The notes under the pieces are model-generated. The model saw only the letters and a program-made list of their open reading frames with translations. It was not told where the DNA came from and did no database searches. The translations under genes were made by a program, and so were the position numbers. A DNA stretch of 64,000 bases from Streptomyces minutiscleroticus (GTDB lineage: Bacteria; Actinomycetota; Actinomycetes; Streptomycetales; Streptomycetaceae), in assembly GCF_014650875.1 (NCBI RefSeq), contig NZ_BMVU01000014.1, positions 1 through 64,000 of the forward strand, written 5' to 3'. This document shows, piece after piece, positions 24,215-32,586 of the stretch (within the stretch, counting starts at the first letter, position 1; the number at the start of each line of letters is the position of its first letter).

Positions 24215-24244
24215 AGCCGGTCCACCTCGGTGGGCCGGCTTTTT
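24215..24244 (+). terminator. Intrinsic terminator of rpmB
   Basis: AGCCGGTCCACC (24215-24226) pairs with GGTGGGCCGGCT (24229-24240) with one G-T wobble, followed by a TTTT run. It lies 38 bp after the rpmB stop. Confidence 0.8.
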
Positions 24245-24346
24245 GCTGTGCCCGCGCGCCGCCGCCCGTAGGGGACGGCGGGCCGGCGCGGTCCGCCGGG
24301 ACCGCGCCGCACGCGCGCCGTTCCGCCGCCTGCCGGCTACTGCCGG

Positions 24347-25180
24347 CTACGCGCCCTCGGCCCGGAACCGCCACCCGTGGTCCACGGGCCCGATCCCGCC
24401 GCCGAGCGCGAACCCCGCGGCGATCGCCCCGGTGACGTACTCCTTGGCCGCGGCGACGGCCTGAGGCACGGAGTCGCCGAGCGCGAGCCGCGACGCGATC
24501 GCCGAGGCCAGGGTGCAGCCCGTGCCGTGGGTGTGCCGGTTGTCCAGGCGGGGCGCCCGCAGCCAGTGCTCGGCCGAGCCGTCGGTGAGCAGGTCGACCG
24601 CGTCGCCGCTCAGGTGGCCGCCCTTGACCAGCGCCCAGGCGGGCCCGAAGGCGAGCAGGGCACCGGCCGCGCGCCGCATCCCGTCCTCGGTCTCCACCCG
24701 TACGCCGGTGAGCTGTGTCACCTCGTCGAGGTTGGGCGTGACCACGGTCGCGGCCGGCAGCAGCCGGGTGCGGACGGCGTCGAGCGCGGAGGCGGCCAGC
24801 AGCGGGTCGCCGTGCTTGGAGACGCCGACCGGGTCGACGACGACGGGCGCGTCCGTGCCCGCGACCAGCCCGGCGACCGTCTCGACGAGCTCCGCCGAGG
24901 AGAGCATGCCGGTCTTGACGGCCTGGACGCCGATGTCGTCGACGACGCTGCGGTACTGCGCGCGCACCGCCTCGGCGGGCAGTTCCCAGGCGCCCTGGAC
25001 GCCGAGCGAGTTCTGCGCGGTGACGGCCGTGAGCACGCTCATGCCGTGCACGCCGAGCGCCAGCATCGTCTTGAGGTCGGCCTGGATGCCGGCGCCGCCC
25101 CCGGAGTCGGACCCGGCGACGGTCAGCACCCTCGGGGGCGCGCCCGCGGCGCCGCCCTCCCCGTGGTCCGCGGTGCTCAT
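24347..25180 (-). CDS. thiD: Hydroxymethylpyrimidine/phosphomethylpyrimidine kinase
   Basis: ThiD phosphorylates HMP and HMP-phosphate to HMP-PP for thiamine synthesis. The 277-aa ribokinase-fold protein shows VLTVAGSDSGGGAGIQADLKT near the start, VKTGMLSSAELV, VVDPVG, and the C-terminal ATP/anion-hole motif HTHGTGCTLASAIAS with the catalytic Asp-equivalent region. ATG 25180 overlaps the thiL stop by an ATGA junction, so the two thiamine genes are coupled. The N-terminal ~12 residues (Gly/Ala/His-rich) are not conserved. Confidence 0.95.
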   Translation of the reverse strand: MSTADHGEGGAAGAPPRVLTVAGSDSGGGAGIQADLKTMLALGVHGMSVLTAVTAQNSLGVQGAWELPAEAVRAQYRSVVDDIGVQAVKTGMLSSAELVETVAGLVAGTDAPVVVDPVGVSKHGDPLLAASALDAVRTRLLPAATVVTPNLDEVTQLTGVRVETEDGMRRAAGALLAFGPAWALVKGGHLSGDAVDLLTDGSAEHWLRAPRLDNRHTHGTGCTLASAIASRLALGDSVPQAVAAAKEYVTGAIAAGFALGGGIGPVDHGWRFRAEGA

Positions 25181-26142
25181 GACTCGATGTCCCCGAAGTG
25201 GTCCCAGCCGCCGTTGCTGGTCCACGGCGCCCCGTCGACCGTGACCTGCGGCAGGGCGGAGGGGTTCAGCACCTCGCCGATCACTTTCCAGCGGGCGGGC
25301 AGCTTCACGTCCGGCGGGAAGGTCGCCACGATCGCGTGGTCCTCTCCCCCGGTCAGCACCCACTGCATGGGGTCGACGCCGACGGCCTGCCCGATGTCGT
25401 GCATCTGCGAGGGGATGTCGACGGCGCCGGAGCGCACGTCGATACGGACCTTGCTGGCCTCGGCGATGTGCCCGAGGTCGGCGATCAGCCCGTCGCTGAC
25501 GTCGCACATCGCCGTCGCGCCGAGCCCGGCGGCCGCGGGGCCCGCGTGGTAGGGCGGCTCGGGGCGCCGGTGCGCCTCGACGAAGGCGCGCGGTGAGCGG
25601 AAGCCGCGGGAGAGCACCGCGTGCCCGGCCGCGGACCAGCCGAGCCAGCCGGTGACGGCGACCACGTCGCCGGGCCGGGCGCCCGAGCGCGTGACCGGCT
25701 CGTGGTTGCGCAGGTCGCCGAGCGCGGTGATGGAGACGGTGATGGTGTCGCCGCGCACGACGTCGCCGCCGACCACGGCGGCCCCGGCGACCTGGCACTC
25801 GTCGCGCAGGCCGTCCATCAGCTCGACCGGCCAGGTGGCGGGGAGCTCGGCGGGGACGACCAGGCCGAGCAGGAGCGCGGTCGGCACGGCGCCCATGGCG
25901 GCGATGTCCGCGAGGTTCTGCGCGGCGGCCTTGCGGCCGACGTCGTACGCCGTGGACCAGTCGCGGCGGAAGTGCCGGCCCTCCAGGAGGATGTCGGTGC
26001 TGGCCACCACTCTGCGGTCGGGGGCGGCCACGACGGCGGCGTCGTCGCCCGGCCCGACGCGGACCGCCGGGGTGGTGGTGAGCCGGGAGGTGAGCTCCCT
26101 GATGAGCCCGAACTCCCCCAGCTCTCCCACGGTTCCCTTCAT
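25177..26142 (-). CDS. thiL: Thiamine-monophosphate kinase
   Basis: ThiL makes thiamine diphosphate from thiamine monophosphate and ATP. The 321-aa PurM-fold protein has GEFGLIRELTSRL at the start, the metal-binding VGPGDDAAVV (~31-40), the STDILLEGRHFRRDW segment, VTGWLG, the glycine-rich ATMCDVSDGLIADLGHIAEAS, and GGEDHAIVATFP. ATG 26142 was chosen as the first in-frame start with family sequence. It leads the thiL-thiD operon and is divergent from the AsnC-domain gene. Confidence 0.95.
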   Translation of the reverse strand: MKGTVGELGEFGLIRELTSRLTTTPAVRVGPGDDAAVVAAPDRRVVASTDILLEGRHFRRDWSTAYDVGRKAAAQNLADIAAMGAVPTALLLGLVVPAELPATWPVELMDGLRDECQVAGAAVVGGDVVRGDTITVSITALGDLRNHEPVTRSGARPGDVVAVTGWLGWSAAGHAVLSRGFRSPRAFVEAHRRPEPPYHAGPAAAGLGATAMCDVSDGLIADLGHIAEASKVRIDVRSGAVDIPSQMHDIGQAVGVDPMQWVLTGGEDHAIVATFPPDVKLPARWKVIGEVLNPSALPQVTVDGAPWTSNGGWDHFGDIES

Positions 26143-26390
26143 CTTCGTGCGTCCCCTTCTGTTCCTGCCTGCGCCCGGGGGTGGGTGCCGCCCTCGGTGC
26201 GGTCGCGAGCCGTCACTGCCCTGGTTGCGGTCGGACCGACCGTAGCGCCGTGCCGTCCGTGCCGCCCGTGCGGCCGGTGCGCGGCGGTGCGCACGCCACG
26301 GCCGCCGCGGGTCTCCCCCCGGCGAGCGGCGACGCGATACCGTGGCGTCCCTTCTCCCCGCATGATCCTCATGGCCGCCCTGGAGGTTCC

Positions 26391-26624
26391 GTGGTACAGG
26401 CGTACATCCTGATCCAGACGGAGGTCGGCAAGGCGTCGGCCGTCGCCGACGCGATCAGCAAACTGCCGGGGGTGATACAGGCCGAGGACGTCACCGGGCC
26501 GTACGACGTGATCGTGCGCGCCCAGGCCGACACGGTGGACGAGCTCGGCCGGATGGTGGTCGCCAAGGTCCAGCAAGTGGACGGCATCACGCGTACCCTG
26601 ACCTGCCCGGTCGTGCACCTGTAG
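26391..26624 (+). CDS. Stand-alone Lrp/AsnC ligand-binding (RAM) domain protein
   Basis: The 77-aa protein consists only of the alpha/beta RAM domain of Lrp/AsnC regulators, VQAYILIQTEVGKASAVADAI through the GPYDVIVRAQADTVDELGRMVV core; no helix-turn-helix is present. Such proteins form dimers or octamers that bind amino acids or other small ligands and may pair with full-length regulators. GTG 26391 follows TGGAGG at 4 nt. A DUF3515 lipoprotein gene follows after 20 bp, possibly in one operon. Confidence 0.88.
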   Translation: MVQAYILIQTEVGKASAVADAISKLPGVIQAEDVTGPYDVIVRAQADTVDELGRMVVAKVQQVDGITRTLTCPVVHL

Positions 26625-26644
26625 CCCCCGTCTACCCTGGGCCG

Positions 26645-27136
26645 GTGACCTCTGTGCGCCACCGGTACCGCGTCGTCCTCGGGCTCTGCGCCCTCGTCCT
26701 GCTGCCCGTCGCCGCGGGCTGTTCCTCGATGGACGACACTCCCTCGGCCGCGGTTCCCAGCCCGGGCGCGGAGGCCGCCGGGCTGTGCCGGAACCTGGAC
26801 GAGCGACTGCCCGACGAGGTGGACGGCCTGGGCCGGAACGATCCCGAACCCCGGTCCGCGCTGACCGCGGCCTGGGGAAGCCCGGCGATCATACTGCGCT
26901 GCGGGGTGCCCCGGCCCGCCGGGATGCTCGCGAAGGACACGGACAGCATCGAGGTCAACGGCGTGGGCTGGCTGATGGAGGAGGGCGACGACGGCTCGTT
27001 CCGCTTCACCACGGCGCTGCGCCGGGCCTATGTGGAGGTGACGCTGCCGAAGGAGCTCGCCTCGAAGGGGCTCGGCCCGCTCACCGACCTCGCGCAGCCC
27101 GTGAAGAAGGCGATCCCCGAGGGGATCGCCGACTGA
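26645..27136 (+). CDS. DUF3515 family lipoprotein
   Basis: The 163-aa predicted lipoprotein has a signal peptide (RHRYRVVLGLCALVLLPVAAGC) with lipobox LPVAAGC, so Cys26 would be lipidated. The mature part carries the DUF3515 core: LCRNLDERLPDEVDGL, AAWGSPAIILRCGVPRP, and a C-terminal VEVTLPKELAS. The function of the family is unknown. GTG 26645 is 20 bp after the RAM-domain gene. A symmetric hairpin (27153-27181) separates it from the convergent ddl. Confidence 0.88.
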   Translation: MTSVRHRYRVVLGLCALVLLPVAAGCSSMDDTPSAAVPSPGAEAAGLCRNLDERLPDEVDGLGRNDPEPRSALTAAWGSPAIILRCGVPRPAGMLAKDTDSIEVNGVGWLMEEGDDGSFRFTTALRRAYVEVTLPKELASKGLGPLTDLAQPVKKAIPEGIAD

Positions 27137-27152
27137 CACCGCGGGCGCTCCG

Positions 27153-27181
27153 CCCCGGGAGCGGGCGCTCAGCTCCCGGGG
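27153..27181. terminator. Bidirectional terminator between DUF3515 gene and ddl
   Basis: A perfect 10-bp stem, CCCCGGGAGC (27153-27162) with GCTCCCGGGG (27172-27181), closes a 9-nt loop. Both flanking genes converge on it. Confidence 0.7.
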
Positions 27182-27189
27182 CCGGGCGC

Positions 27190-28344
27190 TCAGCGCAGCC
27201 CGGTCGTCCGCCTCAGGGCCGCCTGCACCAGGAGGTCCACCAGCTCGGGGTAGCTGACGCCGCTCTCCTGCCACATGCGCGGGTACATGGAGATGGGCGT
27301 GAAGCCGGGCATGGTGTTGATCTCGTTGATCACGAACCCGTCCTCGGTGAGGAAGAAGTCCGCGCGCACCAGGCCCTCGCAGGAGGCCGCCTCGAAGGCC
27401 GCCACGGCCAGCCGCCGCACCTCGGCGGTCTGCTCCTCGGTGAGCGGCGCGGGCACGAGACCGGAGGCGGAGTCGATGTACTTGGCCTCGAAGTCGTAGA
27501 AGTCGTGGGACTGCACCGGCGGGATCTCGGCGGGCACGCTCGCGCGCGGACCGTCCGCGAACTCCAGCACGCCGCACTCGATCTCGCGGCCGCGCAGCAG
27601 CGCCTCCACGATGATCTTCGGGTCGTGGGCCCGGGCGGTCTCGATCGCCTCGTCGAGGCCCTCGAAGGAGTCGACCTTGGTGATGCCGATCGACGAGCCC
27701 GCGCGCGCGGGCTTCACGAAGAGCGGCCAGCCGTGCTCACCGGCGAAGTCGACGATCTTCTTCCGCGCCGCGGCCCGGTCGTTCTCCCACTCCCGGGGGC
27801 GGATCACCTCGTACGGGCCGACGGGCAGCCCGAAGGAGGTGAACACCCGCTTCATGTACTCCTTGTCCTGCCCGACCGCCGAGGCGAGCACGCCCGAGCC
27901 GACGTAGGGGACGCCGGACAGCTCCAGCAGGCCCTGCAGGGTGCCGTCCTCGCCGTAGGGGCCGTGGAGCACCGGGAAGACGACGTCGACCTCGCCGAGC
28001 GCCTTGGGGACCGAGCCCGGTTCGCTGTAGACGACCTCGCGGCTGGCCGGGTCGACGGGGAGCACCACCACGCCCTCGGAGGACTCCGCGAGCTGCTCGA
28101 CGTCGGGCTGCCTGCGGTCGAGGATCGCCATCCGCTCCGGGTCGTCGGCGGTGAGGGCCCAGCGGCCGTCCCGGGTGATGCCGATCGGCAGGACGTCGTA
28201 CTTCGTCCGGTCGATGGCGCGCAGGACGGCGCCGGCGGTGACCACGGAGATCCCGTGTTCGGAGCTGCGGCCGCCGAACACGACGGCCACACGCGGTTTG
28301 CGGGGCTGCTGATCGGCGCTCTGGGGCAGATTCTCGGTGCTCAT
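27190..28344 (-). CDS. ddl: D-alanine--D-alanine ligase
   Basis: Ddl makes the D-Ala-D-Ala dipeptide for peptidoglycan precursors. The 384-aa ATP-grasp enzyme has VAVVFGGRSSEHGISVVTA, FPVLHGPYGEDGTLQGLLE, FVKPARAGSSIGI, VEALLRGREIECGVL, and the metal-binding GFVINEINTMPGFT. The omega-loop reads FEAKYIDSAS, with the Tyr typical of D-Ala-D-Ala ligases; D-lactate-specific (Van-type) ligases have a different loop. ATG 28344 is used. It lies downstream of plsC-gpsA but an 81-bp gap with a hairpin separates them. Confidence 0.96.
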   Translation of the reverse strand: MSTENLPQSADQQPRKPRVAVVFGGRSSEHGISVVTAGAVLRAIDRTKYDVLPIGITRDGRWALTADDPERMAILDRRQPDVEQLAESSEGVVVLPVDPASREVVYSEPGSVPKALGEVDVVFPVLHGPYGEDGTLQGLLELSGVPYVGSGVLASAVGQDKEYMKRVFTSFGLPVGPYEVIRPREWENDRAAARKKIVDFAGEHGWPLFVKPARAGSSIGITKVDSFEGLDEAIETARAHDPKIIVEALLRGREIECGVLEFADGPRASVPAEIPPVQSHDFYDFEAKYIDSASGLVPAPLTEEQTAEVRRLAVAAFEAASCEGLVRADFFLTEDGFVINEINTMPGFTPISMYPRMWQESGVSYPELVDLLVQAALRRTTGLR

Positions 28345-28386
28345 AACGCGATGAGACTACCCGTTGGCCAAGGGTTCGGGCAGCGC

Positions 28387-28416
28387 CCCACACGCCGTTC
28401 GTACGGCGTCCGTGGG
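28387..28416 (-). terminator. Hairpin between gpsA and ddl
   Basis: ACGCCGT (28392-28398) and ACGGCGT (28403-28409) close a TCGT loop, extended by CCCAC/GTGGG with a bulge. It lies 10 bp past the gpsA stop on the minus strand. It could attenuate rather than fully stop transcription into ddl. Confidence 0.5.
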
Positions 28417-28425
28417 ACGCAGCCG

Positions 28426-29445
28426 TCAGTGCCGCTCCGGCTTGGCGCTGCGCGACATCAGCTCCTTGAGGGCGACGACCGGCGGCTTGCCCTCGTGGAC
28501 GATGCCGACGACCGTCTCCGTGATCGGCATGTCGACGCCGTGGCGCCTGGCCAGATCCAGCACGGACTCGCAGGACTTGACGCCCTCGGCGGTCTGTCTG
28601 GTGACCGCGATGGTCTCCTCCAGGGTCATGCCCTTGCCGAGGTTGGTGCCGAAGGTGTGGTTGCGCGACAGCGGCGAGGAGCAGGTCGCCACCAGGTCGC
28701 CGAGGCCCGCGAGACCGGAGAAGGTCAGCGGGTCGGCGCCCATGGCGAGGCCGAGACGGGTGGTCTCGGCGAGCCCGCGCGTGATGAGCGAGCCCTTCGC
28801 GTTGTCGCCGAGGCCCATGCCGTCCGCGATGCCGACGGCGAGGCCGATCACGTTCTTGACGGCGCCACCGAGCTCGCAGCCCACCACGTCGGTGTTGGTG
28901 TAGGGGCGGAAGTACGGCGTGTGGCAGGCGGCCTGCAGCCGCCGGGCGACCGCCTCGTCCGCGCAGGCCACCACGGCGGCGGCCGGCATGCGCGCGGCCA
29001 CCTCCCGGGCCAGGTTCGGCCCGGTGACGACCGCGACGCGGTCCGCGCCCACCTTGGCGACGTCCTCGATGACCTCGCTCATCCGCATCGCGGAGCCGAG
29101 CTCGACGCCCTTCATCAGGGAGACGAGCACGGTGTCCGGGGCCAGCAGCGGCGCCCAGTCCGCGAGGTTCCCGCGCAGCGTCTGCGAGGGCACCGTGAGC
29201 ACGGTGAAGTCCGCGTCCGCGGCGGCCTCGGCGGGGTCGGTGGTGGCGCGCACGGTCCGGGGCAGCTCGATGCCCGGCAGGTAGTCGGGGTTGGTCCGCC
29301 CGGAGTTGACCGCCTCCACCAGTTCCGCGCGCCGCGCCCACAGCGTCACGTCGCACCCGGCGTCGGCGAGCACCATGGCGAAGGCCGTGCCCCACGAGCC
29401 GGTGCCGAAGACGGCCGCCTTCACGGGCTTGCCGGTTGTCGTCAC
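28426..29445 (-). CDS. gpsA: NAD(P)-dependent glycerol-3-phosphate dehydrogenase
   Basis: GpsA reduces dihydroxyacetone phosphate to sn-glycerol-3-phosphate, the backbone for phospholipids. The 339-aa protein has the Rossmann motif AAVFGTGSWGTAFA near 10-23, VTGPNLAREVA, the catalytic-Lys region CELGGAVKNVIGLAVGIADG, and GLAGLGDLVATCSSPLSRN. GTG 29445 overlaps the plsC stop in a GTGA junction and has AGGAG 8 nt upstream. Coupling to an acyltransferase gene fits phosphatidic-acid synthesis. Confidence 0.96.
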   Translation of the reverse strand: MTTTGKPVKAAVFGTGSWGTAFAMVLADAGCDVTLWARRAELVEAVNSGRTNPDYLPGIELPRTVRATTDPAEAAADADFTVLTVPSQTLRGNLADWAPLLAPDTVLVSLMKGVELGSAMRMSEVIEDVAKVGADRVAVVTGPNLAREVAARMPAAAVVACADEAVARRLQAACHTPYFRPYTNTDVVGCELGGAVKNVIGLAVGIADGMGLGDNAKGSLITRGLAETTRLGLAMGADPLTFSGLAGLGDLVATCSSPLSRNHTFGTNLGKGMTLEETIAVTRQTAEGVKSCESVLDLARRHGVDMPITETVVGIVHEGKPPVVALKELMSRSAKPERH

Positions 29446-30251
29446 TTGCCCTGCTCCTGTCCCCGCCGTGCGTCGTCCGTCGCGGCCCGCACCGCGGTGC
29501 GTCCCCTGCCCTGCGCCTGGGCCTGGGTCCTGCGGCGCTGCTCGATCCGTGCCTGGCGCGGGTCGAAGGGCGTGGCGGGCGCCTTCTCGCCACGGATCTC
29601 CTCCAGCTGGGCGGTGATCGCGGCCATGATGACCTCGGTCGCCTCCTTCAGCAGCTCGGGGGACATCTCCTTGTCGTAGAAGCGGGAGAGGTCCACCGGC
29701 GGGCCCGCCAGGACGTGGTGCGTCTTGCGCGGCAGGAGGGAGGGCTTCTTCGCGTACGGCGGCAGCAGTTCGTTGGCGCCCCACTGGGCCACGGGGATGA
29801 CCGGGCACTTGGTCTGCAGGGCGACGCGCGCCGCCCCGGTCTTGCCCGTCATCGGCCAGCCGTCGGGGTCGCGGGTGAGGGTGCCCTCGGGGTAGAAGGC
29901 CACGCACTCGCCGCGCTCGACGGCCTCGATCGCGGCCCGGAAGGCGCTGAGCGCGTCGGTGCTCTCGCGGTACACCGGGATCTGCCCGGTGCCCCGCATC
30001 GCCGCCCCGACGAATCCCTTCTTGAAAAGGCCGCTCTTCGCGAGGAACCGCGGAACGCGTCCGGTGTTGTACTGATAGTGCGCGTACCCGAGCGGGTCCA
30101 CGTGGGAATTGTGGTTCACCGCGGTGATAAATCCGCCCTCGGCCGGAATGTGCTCCATTCCACGCCAGTCCCGCTTGAGCAGAACCACCAGCGGCGGTTT
30201 GCAGATGACCGCTGCGAAGCGGTACCAGAAGCCGATTCTGCGGCGGGGCAC
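29442..30251 (-). CDS. plsC: 1-acyl-sn-glycerol-3-phosphate acyltransferase family protein
   Basis: The 269-aa PlsC-type acyltransferase shows the NHNSHVDP (HX4D) catalytic motif, the FLAKSGLF segment, FYPEGTLTRD (glycerol-phosphate binding), and PVIPVAQWG. It likely esterifies lysophosphatidic acid or glycerol-3-phosphate at the membrane. The C-terminal ~50 residues are Gln/Arg-rich and not family-like. GTG 30251 has GGAGGAAGG 7 nt upstream. It is coupled to gpsA and divergent from cofC. Confidence 0.9.
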   Translation of the reverse strand: MPRRRIGFWYRFAAVICKPPLVVLLKRDWRGMEHIPAEGGFITAVNHNSHVDPLGYAHYQYNTGRVPRFLAKSGLFKKGFVGAAMRGTGQIPVYRESTDALSAFRAAIEAVERGECVAFYPEGTLTRDPDGWPMTGKTGAARVALQTKCPVIPVAQWGANELLPPYAKKPSLLPRKTHHVLAGPPVDLSRFYDKEMSPELLKEATEVIMAAITAQLEEIRGEKAPATPFDPRQARIEQRRRTQAQAQGRGRTAVRAATDDARRGQEQGK

Positions 30252-30447
30252 GCGGACACCTTCCTCCAGGGCCTGGGGGTCGCACAAGTGTCGCCCCAGG
30301 TTGCTTCTCTGTCGAGGACACCGTACGCCCGCCCGTCCCCGGGCACGCCGTGCGGGCGTCCGGGGCCCCGGGCGGTCGCGGGTGCGAGCGGTCGGGCGGA
30401 CCCGCGGGCGGGTCACAATGGGACGACAGAGGAGGGACGGAACCGGC

Positions 30448-31086
30448 GTGCAGTGGACCTTGGTCATTCCGCTCAAAGCCCTGGCCCGGGCCAAGAGCAG
30501 GCTGGCGGACACCGCCGACGACGGGATGCGCCCGGGACTCGCCCTCGCCTTCGCCCAGGACACGGTGGCGGCCGCGCTCGCCTGCGCGGCGGTACGGGAT
30601 GTGTCGGTCGTCACGGACGACGCCCGCGCGGGTCGCGAGCTGGCGGCGCTGGGCGCCCGCGTCGTCCCGGACGAGCCGGCCGGCGGTCTGAACGCGGCCC
30701 TGGCCCACGCGGCCGCCCTGGTGCGCGCCGCCCGTCCGGCCGGCGCGGTGGCGGCGCTCAACGCCGACCTGCCCGCGCTGCGCCCGTACGAACTGGCCCG
30801 GGTGCTGGACGCGGCGGCGGAGTTCCCGCGCGCCTTCCTGCCGGACGCCGCGGGCGTCGGCACGACCCTGCTGGCGGCGGGCCCGCACCAGGAGCTGCGG
30901 CCGGCCTTCGGCACCGGCTCCCGGGTCCGGCACCGCGCCTCGGGCGCCGTGGAGCTGGGCCAGGACGGGGTGGACTCCGTGCGCCAGGACGTGGACACCG
31001 GTGCCGACCTGCGGGCGGCGCTGGCCCTCGGCGTGGGCCCGCGCACGGCGGCGGCGACCGCCGGGCTCCTCATCCCCGGCCAGTGA
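30448..31086 (+). CDS. cofC: 2-phospholactate/phosphoenolpyruvate guanylyltransferase (F420 biosynthesis)
   Basis: This enzyme activates phosphoenolpyruvate or 2-phospholactate with GTP for coenzyme F420 assembly (CofC/FbiD). The 212-aa protein has the nucleotide-binding start LVIPLKALARAKSRLA, VSVVTDDARAGRELAALGARVV, the LNADLPALRP metal motif, and the GVGTTLLAAGP and PAFGTGSRVRH segments. GTG 30448 is chosen with GGGACGG 7 nt upstream; an in-frame ATG at 30419 is an alternative. The remaining F420 genes are not in this window. Confidence 0.92.
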   Translation: MQWTLVIPLKALARAKSRLADTADDGMRPGLALAFAQDTVAAALACAAVRDVSVVTDDARAGRELAALGARVVPDEPAGGLNAALAHAAALVRAARPAGAVAALNADLPALRPYELARVLDAAAEFPRAFLPDAAGVGTTLLAAGPHQELRPAFGTGSRVRHRASGAVELGQDGVDSVRQDVDTGADLRAALALGVGPRTAAATAGLLIPGQ

Positions 31087-31430
31087 CGCGGCCTGCGGGC
31101 CGGTGATCCGGACGCCGGGGCGGCGGACGGCGGACGGCGGTCCGGGCGGCCGACGGCCCGGCACGGCGAACGGACCGGCCACCAGAAACCGGCACCACGC
31201 CCGGGGACCGGGACGGCGTCCGGGGACCGGCACGACCGGCCGGCGGCGCGGACGTCCGGCAGGCCGGCACGCGTCCGGCGAATCGGCACGGCGGTCGGGG
31301 AGCGGGCCGGCAGCCAGGGGCCGGCACCGCGCCCGAGGCGGGGACGGCGGTCGGCGACCGGCACGGCACCCTGGTGCCGGCCGGCGAGCGGAACCGCGGC
31401 GGTGATCCGGGCGGTCAGTAGGCTGGCCCC
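31087..31430. other. Degenerate CCGGCAC-rich intergenic repeat region
   Basis: About 344 bp without a gene. From ~31120 to ~31390 the sequence is built from irregular copies of a short CCGGCAC(G/C) word linked by GACGGCGTCC- or GGGGAC-type spacers. No regular period is evident. It shows no coding pattern and probably arose by slippage. No promoter for the following gene was identified. Confidence 0.5.
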
Positions 31431-31634
31431 ATGCAGGCGACCGCGTACACGTACGACCCCGAGACCCGCAGCGGACAGGTGCTGCTCGACGACGGCACCC
31501 CGGTGCCCTTCGGCGCCCCGGCGTTCGACGCGGGCGGGCTGCGGCTGCTGCGCCCCGGGCAGCGGGTGCGGATCGAGACCGAGGGCGAGGGCGGGGCGCG
31601 CCGGATCACGCTGGTGACGCTGCAGACGTTCTGA
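31431..31634 (+). CDS. Small cold-shock-domain-like protein
   Basis: The 67-aa protein is predicted all-beta: MQATAYTYDPETRSGQVLLDDGTPVPF, followed by LRLLRPGQRVRIETEGEGGARRITLVTL. The alternation resembles an OB-fold cold-shock domain, but the RNP1/RNP2 aromatic motifs are weak or absent, so nucleic-acid binding is not certain. The start ATG 31431 lacks a clear ribosome site (GTAGGCTGG upstream). It is convergent with hupS, with a strong hairpin between them. Confidence 0.75.
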   Translation: MQATAYTYDPETRSGQVLLDDGTPVPFGAPAFDAGGLRLLRPGQRVRIETEGEGGARRITLVTLQTF

Positions 31635-31663
31635 GCGGCCCTCCGCGGCTCCGGACACACCGC

Positions 31664-31693
31664 GGGCCGGGCTCCCCAGGGGGAGCCCGGCCC
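31664..31693. terminator. Bidirectional terminator between the small OB-like gene and hupS
   Basis: A 14-bp perfect stem (31664-31677 with 31680-31693) of G/C-rich sequence with a very small loop; the top pairs would open. It lies 30 bp after one stop and 49 bp after the other. Confidence 0.7.
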
Positions 31694-31741
31694 GGCGCGT
31701 GTGGTCGACCTGGGTGCGGAGGCCGTACGGCCCCGGCGGTT

Positions 31742-32449
31742 TCAGCGGGAGGCGGTCCGCTTGGCGGTCGTCTTGCGCGCCGCCGACTTCTTGGCGGGGG
31801 CCTTCTTGGCCGTCGCCTTCTTCGCGGGAGCCTTCTTCGCCGCCGTCTTCTTGGCGGTGGTGGCGGTCTTCTTCGCCGGCGTGGCCTTCTTGGCGGTGGC
31901 GGTGGTCTTCTTCGCCGCCGTCGCCGTGGCCGTCGTCTTCTTCGCCGGCGAGGTCTTCTTCGCCGTGGCGGTCGTCTTCTTCGCCGGCGTGGCCTTCTTC
32001 GCCGTGGCGGTCGTCTTCTTCGCCGGCGTCGCCGTGGTCTTCTTCGCGGCCGCCGCCGTCGTCCTCTTGGTGGCGGCCTTCTTGCCGGCGGCCTTGGCAA
32101 TGGTGGGCGGCGGGCCGGAGAGGCTGCCCTTGGGCGCCTTCTTGACCGCCACCTCGCCACCCTTCGGGAGCTTCTTCGAGCCGCTCACCAGGTCCTTGAA
32201 GCCCTGACCCGCGCGGAAGCGGGGCACGGAGGTCTTCTTGACCCGGACGCGCTCACCGGTCTGCGGATTGCGGGCGTAACGAGCAGGACGGTCGACCTTC
32301 TCGAAAGAACCGAAGCCGGTGACCGAGACGCGGTCACCCGCGACCACTGCGCGGACGATGGCGTCCAGGACGGAGTCCACCGCGTCGGCGGCCTGCTGAC
32401 GGCCGCCGAGCTTGTCGGCAATCGCTTCTACGAGCTGCGCCTTGTTCAC
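31742..32449 (-). CDS. hupS: HU-type nucleoid protein with histone H1-like tail (HupS)
   Basis: The 235-aa protein is a fusion of a normal HU domain (~1-93: MNKAQLVEAIADKLGG, VTGFGSFEKVDRPARYARNPQTGE) with a ~140-residue tail made of Ala/Lys/Thr/Pro repeats such as ATAKKTTATAKKATPAKKT. HU bends and compacts DNA; the tail resembles eukaryotic H1 and the mycobacterial HupB tail and would bind DNA electrostatically. In S. coelicolor the HupS type is linked to spore nucleoid compaction. GTG 32449 follows GGGGAAGAC. The upstream region is AT-rich and includes TATATAT (32511-32517), a likely -10 area. Confidence 0.93.
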   Translation of the reverse strand: MNKAQLVEAIADKLGGRQQAADAVDSVLDAIVRAVVAGDRVSVTGFGSFEKVDRPARYARNPQTGERVRVKKTSVPRFRAGQGFKDLVSGSKKLPKGGEVAVKKAPKGSLSGPPPTIAKAAGKKAATKRTTAAAAKKTTATPAKKTTATAKKATPAKKTTATAKKTSPAKKTTATATAAKKTTATAKKATPAKKTATTAKKTAAKKAPAKKATAKKAPAKKSAARKTTAKRTASR

Positions 32450-32586
32450 GTCTTCCCCTTCGGAGACATTGCCAGAACAATGTGTTCAAGCTTTTTCGCA
32501 CGTTAGGCAGATATATACCGCAAATCAAACACGAAACGGGCTAATCACCCTTGTGCCGCAACGAACTGGGGTGGCCGAGAAGTTCC

